From contig CAZFJU010000008.1 in NCBI GenBank assembly GCA_964518995.1, positions 1 through 37,708 on the forward strand: DNA of 37,708 nt, in the 5' to 3' direction. This DNA is from ZC4RG20 sp964518995 (GTDB taxonomy: Bacteria > Pseudomonadota > Gammaproteobacteria > Steroidobacterales > Rariloculaceae). The notes below the pieces were generated by a model. It was not told the origin of the DNA and did not search any database. It worked only from the letters and a program-made list of their open reading frames with translations. Shown here one piece after another: positions 31,982 to 37,708 of the stretch (positions are counted from its first letter, which is position 1; each line of letters begins with the position of its first letter). Both the position numbers and the translations under genes were made by a program.

Positions 31982-33982
31982 ATGCTTCGATTGCAGTCGC
32001 GCGGCGCCACGCTCGCGCTCGGCGCCGCCCTGTCTGTCGCGAGGATCGCGGTGACGCATGCCCAACTGATCACCGCAGCGCCTGCGTTCAGCGCCGCCGA
32101 CCTCGTCGAGCTCCCGTCGACCCATTGGATCACCAACGGCGGCAACATCTACAACCAGCGCTATTCGACGCTGACGCAAATCAACCGCGATAACGTGCAG
32201 GACGTCAAAGCCGTGTGGCGGGTCGGCCTCAATGGCTCCGGAACCGGGCCCGGCTACTCACACCAGGCACAGGCGCTCTTCTACGAAGGTGTGCTCTATG
32301 TCGTTACCGGCGATAACGACGTTTTCGCCGTGGACGTCGATAGCGGCGAGTTCCTTTGGACCTACGAAGGCAACATCGATTTCGAGAATACCGTCATCTG
32401 CTGCGGCCGTCTGAGCCGCGGCCTCGGGCTTGGCGACGGCATGCTTTTTCTCGGCCGGCTCGACGGTCGGCTCGTCGCGCTCGACCAGCAAACCGGGGAG
32501 GTCATCTGGGACGTGCTCGCGGCGGATCCGGCACTGGGCTACGGCATCACCTCGGCGCCGCTGTACTACGATGGCATGGTCGTCACCGGCTTCACGGGCG
32601 GCGAATACGCGATTCGCGGCCGCATCAGCGCGTACGATGCGCATACCGGCGAGCAAATTTGGAACTTCTGGACGATCCCAGGTCCCGGCGAAATCGGCCA
32701 TGCCACGTGGCCGCAGGACAACGACGCATGGAAGTACGGCGGAGCGCCGGTGTGGCAGACGCCGAGCATCGACCCCGAGCTCGGGATGATCTACTTCTCC
32801 ACCGGCAATGCCGGCCCCGACCTGAACGGCGCGATCCGCGCGGGTGACAACCTGTTCACGGCTTCGGTGCTCGCGCTCGACATCGCGACAGGTGAGTATC
32901 GCTGGCACTTCCAGCTCGTGCGCCACGATATTTGGGATTATGACGCGCCAAACCCGACGATCCTGTTCGACGCCGAGTTCGACGGCATGCCGCGCAAGGG
33001 TATCGCGGCCGTCTCCAAAGCCGGTTACCTCTACCTGCTCGATCGCACCAGCGGCGTACCGCTGACGCCGGTCGTCGAAACGCCGGTGCCGCAGGATCGC
33101 ATCCAGGCCACCGCGGCCACGCAGCCCATTCCGCAGGGCGACCAAGTGATTCGCCACCACATCGATGTCGTGGGCGAGAGCTTCGAAGGCATCCTGCGCA
33201 ACGAGGGCAGAACGTTCACGCCGTTCAACAGCGAGATCGAAGCCATCTGGCGCCCTTTCTCCGGCGTCACGTGGCACCCGAGCTCGTACAACATCGAGAA
33301 TAACCTGATGTACATCTGTGCTGGAGACGGCCCCGGCCGCGGCCGCGGCGGTGACCCCGACGCGACGATCGGCCCCGAGCCCGACGCAGACTCGCGCAGT
33401 TATGTGCAAGGCACGTTCGGCAGCGCCCGCGACATCGGCACCGACATTCGCAGCACGTTGGTCGCGATGAACGTGACCAACCATAAAGTCGCCTGGCGGC
33501 GTCTATTGGATAACCGCTGCGCGGGCACGATCACGACGGCGGGCGGGTTGATTTTCGCCGGCCGCTTCAACGGCGAGCTNNNNNNNNNNNNNNNNNNNNN
33601 NNNNNNNNNNNNNNNNNNNNNNNNNNNNNNNNNNNNNNNNNNNNNNNNNNNNNNNNNNNNNNNNNNNNNNNNNNNNNNNGAGGCCCATGACACCGGCGAT
33701 CCGCTGGCCTTTCTGACCGGCTTCGATCTCGGCCGCAGCGCCAATTTTGGTCGCGGCGCGGCGATCTACCGCACGGTGTGCACCGTCTGTCATGGTCCTA
33801 CCGGCGAGGGCACGCAGCTCGGCCAGCCGTTTCCGGACGATCTCGAGCTGGTCGATATCATCGTGGCGGCGCGCGGCGGTGTCCCCGGCACCGCCATGCC
33901 GCCATTCGGCGCGGCGTACAGTCTCGAGGAGCTGCACGACGTCGCGAGCTACATCGAGCGCGACATCTTGTCGCAGCAGTAA
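31982..33982 (+). CDS. PQQ-dependent alcohol dehydrogenase (quinohemoprotein), interrupted by assembly gap
   Basis: A signal peptide (ending ARIAVTHAQ) follows AGGGGAG. The eight-bladed propeller begins with WITNGGNIYNQRYSTLTQINRDNV and has GDNDVFAVDVDSGEFLW, the vicinal cysteines ICCG (Cys140-Cys141) that stack on PQQ, GYGITSAPLYYDG, WKYGGAPVWQTPSIDPELGMIYFSTGNAGPD, and HDIWDYDAPNP with the family's Asp. After about 532 residues a 100-N gap occurs; behind it a cytochrome c tail shows CTVCHGPTGEG and a late Met (GTAMPPFGAAYSLEEL). Such enzymes oxidise alcohols or aldehydes in the periplasm and pass electrons to the heme. The frame continues across the Ns, but the real missing length is unknown. 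It converges with the TonB receptor at 33995. Confidence 0.9.
   Translation: MLRLQSRGATLALGAALSVARIAVTHAQLITAAPAFSAADLVELPSTHWITNGGNIYNQRYSTLTQINRDNVQDVKAVWRVGLNGSGTGPGYSHQAQALFYEGVLYVVTGDNDVFAVDVDSGEFLWTYEGNIDFENTVICCGRLSRGLGLGDGMLFLGRLDGRLVALDQQTGEVIWDVLAADPALGYGITSAPLYYDGMVVTGFTGGEYAIRGRISAYDAHTGEQIWNFWTIPGPGEIGHATWPQDNDAWKYGGAPVWQTPSIDPELGMIYFSTGNAGPDLNGAIRAGDNLFTASVLALDIATGEYRWHFQLVRHDIWDYDAPNPTILFDAEFDGMPRKGIAAVSKAGYLYLLDRTSGVPLTPVVETPVPQDRIQATAATQPIPQGDQVIRHHIDVVGESFEGILRNEGRTFTPFNSEIEAIWRPFSGVTWHPSSYNIENNLMYICAGDGPGRGRGGDPDATIGPEPDADSRSYVQGTFGSARDIGTDIRSTLVAMNVTNHKVAWRRLLDNRCAGTITTAGGLIFAGRFNGEXXXXXXXXXXXXXXXXXXXXXXXXXXXXXXXXXXEAHDTGDPLAFLTGFDLGRSANFGRGAAIYRTVCTVCHGPTGEGTQLGQPFPDDLELVDIIVAARGGVPGTAMPPFGAAYSLEELHDVASYIERDILSQQ
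33580..33679. other. Assembly gap of 100 N
   Basis: Exactly 100 undetermined bases, the usual placeholder for a scaffold gap of unknown size. It falls inside the quinoprotein gene and removes the end of the PQQ propeller and the linker to the cytochrome. Confidence 0.98.
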
Positions 33983-33994
33983 AAGCCGGTCCGG

Positions 33995-36900
33995 CTAGAA
34001 GTTCACCTCCAATGCCATGAAGCCTCTGCGGCCGAGCGGATCGTAGCGCCCCGTAAGTGTGTTGATGCGCGCGTTGTTATCCGGCGTCGCACCGTAGACT
34101 TCAGGGTCTCGGTCGAAGAGATTCTCGATTCCACCGCGGATCCTCATGGTCTCGTTGAACTGCCAGCCGCCGTTCAAGCTGAACACGCTGTAGGAACCTG
34201 CTCCCGTGCTTCGGGTCTGCGGGTTGTCCGCAAACGACACATGCTCGATGGCCGGCAGATATCGCCAGTTCAAGCCAAGATTCAACCGATCCCGACGATA
34301 AGAGAAGGTGGTGAATGGCAGATAGTCGTAGATCCCGCCTTCAGCCCCGGTCCCCTTGAAATTCACCGTCGGCGCACCGGGCACAGCCACCGATTTCCAA
34401 CGCAATTGATACGTGATGGAGGTCCGGATGCCGATCTCACCCTGCAAACGCTCGAAGCCGAGGTCGGACAGCTGAGCCCGCCAATTGACATTGAGGTCGA
34501 TCCCCGACACGTCTCGCTCGCCAAGGTTGTAGAGCAAGCCCTGCACTTGGCCTGCGGCGCCCGGATTAGTCGATTCGCTGTCGTTACGGCGAATCAAGCC
34601 GCAGAATTGGTTGTCCACGCTATATGTCGGATTGGTCGCGCCGTTGTAGTTGAAGCATTGCTCGTACACAGTGCGGAAGTTCAGCTCGTCGATGTACCCC
34701 TCCATCAGGATCGAATACCAATCCGCTGCTATTGAAAGGTCGCGGTCTGGCGCTTGCCAAACCAGGCCAAAGGTCTTCGTTTTAGCGAGCTCCGGGTCGA
34801 GCTCTGGATTGCCGCGGCGCTGAACGGAGAACACCGAGCTGACCGCTCCTCCGCCCACCGGCCAGTTGTTCGGATCATCGTCGAACGGATTGGCCCCCGG
34901 AATAACGCCTTCCCGGTACATGAGCTGGCGGCAGAGCTCCTGAACCTGAAGCCGGTCAGGGTTGCTGGGATGGTTGCCGAATAGATTCAACGTATCCGCG
35001 CGACACGGCTCACCTTCGTTCCAGACGTTGACGCTGCTCGAAGGTCCGCTGAAAAGCTCATGCACGGTCGGTGCGCGATAAGCGCGCTGATAGCCGCCGC
35101 GAAAGCGCAGCCCATTCGTAGGCGCCCAGCTGAACAAAGCCTTATAAGTATTTGCATCCGAATCCTCGGCGCCGACGTCGAACCGGGAATGGCGCGCGCC
35201 GAGCTCGAGCTCGAATCGACCGAAGACCGGATACAGGATCTCGCCGTAGATTTCCGTCACCTCCGTCTCGCCCCCGGCCGCCACGGCGGAGTTGTAGAGC
35301 GGATCCGGTCGGAATTCGCTCTCATTCCGACGTTGGGTCAGACCAAAGGCGCCGCGCAGCTCGCCTGCGCGAAGATCGGCGAGTTTGCCCTGGAAATTGG
35401 TCTCGAAGATTCTTTGCTTGACGGTGTTCTTCTGCGTCATATTGGCCAACGACGCTTCGATGCAATCGTCGGTAAGCTCGAAACCGCTGTCGAAAATAAG
35501 GTTGCCGTCCGCATCGACATGGTACGGCTCGAAGATCGGCAGGCCGCTCGTGCACGTCAACGTGACGTTGCTGCCCCCTCCGACTGCCTGGGAGAAGCCT
35601 CTGCCGAAGTTCGGCGCTTGGGCGATCGCTTCGCGACGGTCGTTCCAAAGGAAGCCGACCATGTGCGTGAGCACCGTGGTATCGCCATATTGCGAGAACA
35701 GCTCCCACGTCCAATCGCTATTTGGAATTCGGCCTTCCAATCCAGCAGTGAAGTCATACAGGTGCGTGTCGTTATCAGTGATCCGGTTCGGAAAGTACTT
35801 CGCCACCTCGGTCACCCGATACGGCGCGTTCGGATCGGTGCGCGAGTCCAGCAGCAGGCGAAGCCCCCAGGGCTCGAGATCAGGGTTACGCGGAACCTCC
35901 CGGTTCGTGACCGGATTCGGCGGGCCGGTCGCCCAGACGTTCGAGGTGACGAACGTGCCCTGCGCAAACATCGAGATGTTGTCGGTGATATCGTAGATCG
36001 CTCGTCCGAAGGCCGTGTATCGGGTTAACGGCGAAGACAGAAAACGCCTCGTATCGACCTCTTGCAGCGTGTCGTTGAGCTGGGACCGCTCCTTGTACGG
36101 AAACTCGACGCTGCCGGTGTAACCGTTCCGCACTGCGTTATCTTGCAGGAAGACGCTGCCGTCGTGGTTGATGTAGAACTGCAGATTGTTCGGGATCGCG
36201 CCCGGCAGATGCTCGACGCCATCTACCACGACGCCATTCGGAAAGAGCTGGCTCAATGCGGCCTGCGAAGGCCGCCCCGTCGCTTGCGACGCGTTCGCCG
36301 CATCGAAGGCCGGAAAGCTGATGCGCGGATAGTTGCTTTCGGTCCCGGGGTCTCGGTAGCCCTCCATGTAGAAATCGCGACTCGCAAAGTAGGCCGCCTC
36401 CCGGCTCGCGTACGCCACATTAAAGACGGCGTTGCCGCGACCTCCATCGAAGTTGCCGCCGATCAGCACGTCCGCCCGGTTCTCTTCGCCGTCTCCGGCT
36501 TCTTGAAAGCCGCGCTGATAGTTGACCCTGATGCCTTCGAAGTCACGCCGGAGCTTAAAATTGACCACCCCCGCAAGCGCCTCGGAACCATACGTCGCCG
36601 CAGCACCGCCGCTGATGACCTCGACATTGGCGATCATCGCCGAGGGGATCATGTTCGTGTCGACCGTCAACGCGGCGTTAACCGGCTGAACGCGCCGCCC
36701 ATCCACCAAAATGAGCCCCCGGCCCGGCCCGAGGCCGCGCATGTTCAGCGTCGAGACGCCGGGCGTCGCCGCAGCATTCGGCGTCACTTCCGATGCACTG
36801 AACTGTGTCGCTCCGGGATTGAACTGAGGAAACTGGTTTAATACGGCTTCGACGCCAATCGCACTGTTCTGATCGAAAGCTTCCGAGTCGATCGTCAATA

Positions 36901-37069
36901 TGGGGCTCAGCGCGTCGAAATCCCGCCGGACGATACGCGAGCCGGTGACGACGACCTCCTCGACCTGGCTCGCGTCGGAAGCCGCGGGTTCTTGTGCGTC
37001 CGCGCCGACCGCGAGCCCGATGCACGCACATACGCCGGCGCAAATGGGCGTCTTCTTGAAAGTAACCAT
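33995..37069 (-). CDS. TonB-dependent outer-membrane receptor
   Basis: 1024 residues with a GGGGGAAGG ribosome site and a signal ending GADAQ. The TonB-box-like VEEVVVTGSRIVRRD precedes a plug domain (about 35-180: SPILTID, AVLNQFPQFNPGATQF, LNMRGLGPGRGLILVDGRRVQP, VEVISGGAAATYGSEALAGVVNF). The barrel follows and ends LGRRGFMALEVNF with the terminal Phe. It is a paralogue of the receptor at 11208, sharing NQ.PQF, LVDGRR.QP.NAAL and the GRR.F end. Two barrel-loop cysteines near TLTCTSGLPIFEPY match TDCPTGLPIFGGG of the other. It is convergent with the quinoprotein gene (12 nt), and the palindrome at 37111-37125 lies about 42 nt upstream. Ligand unknown. Confidence 0.95.
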   Translation of the reverse strand: MVTFKKTPICAGVCACIGLAVGADAQEPAASDASQVEEVVVTGSRIVRRDFDALSPILTIDSEAFDQNSAIGVEAVLNQFPQFNPGATQFSASEVTPNAAATPGVSTLNMRGLGPGRGLILVDGRRVQPVNAALTVDTNMIPSAMIANVEVISGGAAATYGSEALAGVVNFKLRRDFEGIRVNYQRGFQEAGDGEENRADVLIGGNFDGGRGNAVFNVAYASREAAYFASRDFYMEGYRDPGTESNYPRISFPAFDAANASQATGRPSQAALSQLFPNGVVVDGVEHLPGAIPNNLQFYINHDGSVFLQDNAVRNGYTGSVEFPYKERSQLNDTLQEVDTRRFLSSPLTRYTAFGRAIYDITDNISMFAQGTFVTSNVWATGPPNPVTNREVPRNPDLEPWGLRLLLDSRTDPNAPYRVTEVAKYFPNRITDNDTHLYDFTAGLEGRIPNSDWTWELFSQYGDTTVLTHMVGFLWNDRREAIAQAPNFGRGFSQAVGGGSNVTLTCTSGLPIFEPYHVDADGNLIFDSGFELTDDCIEASLANMTQKNTVKQRIFETNFQGKLADLRAGELRGAFGLTQRRNESEFRPDPLYNSAVAAGGETEVTEIYGEILYPVFGRFELELGARHSRFDVGAEDSDANTYKALFSWAPTNGLRFRGGYQRAYRAPTVHELFSGPSSSVNVWNEGEPCRADTLNLFGNHPSNPDRLQVQELCRQLMYREGVIPGANPFDDDPNNWPVGGGAVSSVFSVQRRGNPELDPELAKTKTFGLVWQAPDRDLSIAADWYSILMEGYIDELNFRTVYEQCFNYNGATNPTYSVDNQFCGLIRRNDSESTNPGAAGQVQGLLYNLGERDVSGIDLNVNWRAQLSDLGFERLQGEIGIRTSITYQLRWKSVAVPGAPTVNFKGTGAEGGIYDYLPFTTFSYRRDRLNLGLNWRYLPAIEHVSFADNPQTRSTGAGSYSVFSLNGGWQFNETMRIRGGIENLFDRDPEVYGATPDNNARINTLTGRYDPLGRRGFMALEVNF

Positions 37070-37110
37070 GCCTTCCCCCGGTTTGAAAGGTTTTCCTTGT
37101 ATGTTCTTAC

Positions 37111-37125
37111 TTCTTAAGTTAAGAA
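37111..37125. promoter_or_regulatory. Palindromic operator candidate between divergent genes
   Basis: TTCTTAA, G, TTAAGAA is a perfect 7-1-7 palindrome in an AT-rich patch between the leftward TonB receptor (start 37069) and the rightward gene at 37176. It overlaps the -35 position of the rightward TATACT box. It is likely a repressor or activator site. Confidence 0.45.
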
Positions 37126-37146
37126 TACATTATTCTGCTGTATACT
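37119..37146 (+). promoter_or_regulatory. Candidate promoter for the gene at 37176
   Basis: TTAAGA (37119-37124) and TATACT (37141-37146) are separated by 16 nt and lie about 30 nt before the start. The -10 is strong, the -35 moderate. Confidence 0.35.
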
Positions 37147-37175
37147 ATCGTTCAGGGAACAACGCAACGCGGCGC

Positions 37176-37625
37176 ATGAACGCTAGTCGGCGGCTCCGCT
37201 GGAGCCCCATCCCCGGGAGATATCTCGTCGGCGCGGCCGCAACGGCGCTGCTGTGCGTGGCGGCTGTGTCTCCGGCGACCGGGGAACCTCCGACGGCGAA
37301 CCCGGCGGACTGCGCCGCGATCGAGAACGACGCGGAACGGCTCGCCTGCTACGACGATGCGCAACGCCGCCCAGCCGACGCCGCCGCGGAGTCGGCGGAC
37401 GCGCCGCCGCAGAACGTCGCGATCGTGGTCGTTGCGGTTCGGCAGCGTCAAGGCTTGAATACGTTGTTCACGACCGCGCAGGGCCAAACTTGGGCGCAGG
37501 TCGACTTCGAGCAAAACTACTTCCCGCAGCCTCCATTCTCCGCCGAGATCAGACCGGGAAGGCTCGGCAGCTTCTTCCTCGTTCCGACGCGAGGAACCGC
37601 GGTTCGAGTTCGCCTTCGCGACTAG
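37176..37625 (+). CDS. Small exported hypothetical protein
   Basis: 149 residues from the ATG at 37176, giving an Arg-rich start and hydrophobic signal (LVGAAATALLCVAAVSPATG). The mature part has the two-Cys motif ADCAAIENDAERLACYD (about 46-63), a hallmark seen at the start of many small envelope proteins (phospholipase A1-like and TagO-like proteins share ...D..RL.CYD). A Pro/Ala spacer and a small beta domain (VVVAVRQRQGLNTLFTTAQGQTWAQ, then FSAEIRPGRLGSFFLV and TAVRVRLRD) follow. The function is unknown. AGGGA at 37153 is far from the start, so initiation may be weak. It is divergent from the TonB receptor. Confidence 0.78.
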   Translation: MNASRRLRWSPIPGRYLVGAAATALLCVAAVSPATGEPPTANPADCAAIENDAERLACYDDAQRRPADAAAESADAPPQNVAIVVVAVRQRQGLNTLFTTAQGQTWAQVDFEQNYFPQPPFSAEIRPGRLGSFFLVPTRGTAVRVRLRD

Positions 37626-37708
37626 CCCGGCCGGCGTCTACTCTCTGCTCGCAGAATCGCAAGGCTGCGTCAGTTTCGCCGTAAAACAACCCGATATCGC
37701 TCGTGAGC
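37626..37708. other. Window end with no supported gene
   Basis: The last 83 nt hold no recognisable gene start or element. Confidence 0.5.

Noticed and set aside
32258..33484. 408-codon frame on the minus strand
   Set aside because: Antisense to the quinoprotein, which has clear PQQ motifs.
33984..33996. AGCCGG-T-CCGGCT inverted repeat between the quinoprotein and receptor stops
   Set aside because: The one-base loop and overlap with a stop codon make it a poor terminator; left out of the features.
1..37708. tRNA, rRNA, CRISPR, insertion sequence or phage signals
   Set aside because: I found no cloverleaf-like cluster, regular spaced repeats, transposase or integrase motifs, or terminal repeats.

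Overview
The window is GC-rich chromosomal DNA with dense genes on both strands, strong Shine-Dalgarno sites and many short divergent or convergent junctions. The proteobacterial-type 4-hydroxybenzoate 3-monooxygenase, the LigM-like demethylase, the large TonB-dependent receptors and the many secreted proteins suggest an environmental, probably uncultivated gammaproteobacterium or close relative. Similar DUF6152, DUF1592/DUF1552 and ankyrin sets also occur in Acidobacteria, so the phylum is an inference. A run of exactly 100 N (33580-33679) shows the sequence is a scaffolded draft. I see no tRNA, rRNA, CRISPR array, transposase or phage gene.

Layout. 1-1140: 3' part of an ankyrin-repeat gene. 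1158-4414: a secreted triple NTF2-like protein diverging from a DUF6152 fusion protein. 4464-9632: aromatic-type enzymes, namely an exported amidohydrolase, an exported NmrA-like protein, a LigM-like O-demethylase and a tannase/feruloyl esterase. 9647-14309: a secreted protein carrying a GRWEGDTLVV-like motif (called 'GRWEGD' here) diverging from a TonB-dependent receptor. 14380-16117: a 2OG-Fe(II) oxygenase-like protein and a flippase-like membrane protein. 16520-20729: two divergent pairs of a GRWEGD protein with a DUF6152 protein, with pobA between them. 20822-22785: two small secreted NTF2-like proteins around a small beta-barrel-like protein. 22865-29002: a compact minus-strand operon (DUF1080 lipoprotein, DUF1592-type diheme lipoprotein, Tat-exported DUF1552 protein, ankyrin protein). 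29266-31900: a second DUF6152-GRWEGD fusion, then a coupled flavin reductase and RibD-C reductase. 31982-37069: a quinoprotein dehydrogenase with a cytochrome c tail, interrupted by the N gap, convergent with a second TonB-dependent receptor. 37176-37625: a small exported protein.

How it may work together (inference). Most products carry a Sec, Tat or lipoprotein signal, so this looks like an envelope-focused catabolic island. TonB receptors could import an aromatic or ester substrate. The tannase, quinoprotein and exported amidohydrolase would act in the periplasm, and LigM-like demethylase and PobA would finish ring processing in the cytoplasm. The most interesting pattern is a pair of uncharacterised secreted domains, DUF6152 and the GRWEGD domain, that occur fused twice and as divergent neighbours twice. 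This suggests one functional unit of unknown role. The DUF1080/DUF1592/DUF1552/ankyrin/NTF2 operon is the second candidate for an undescribed system.
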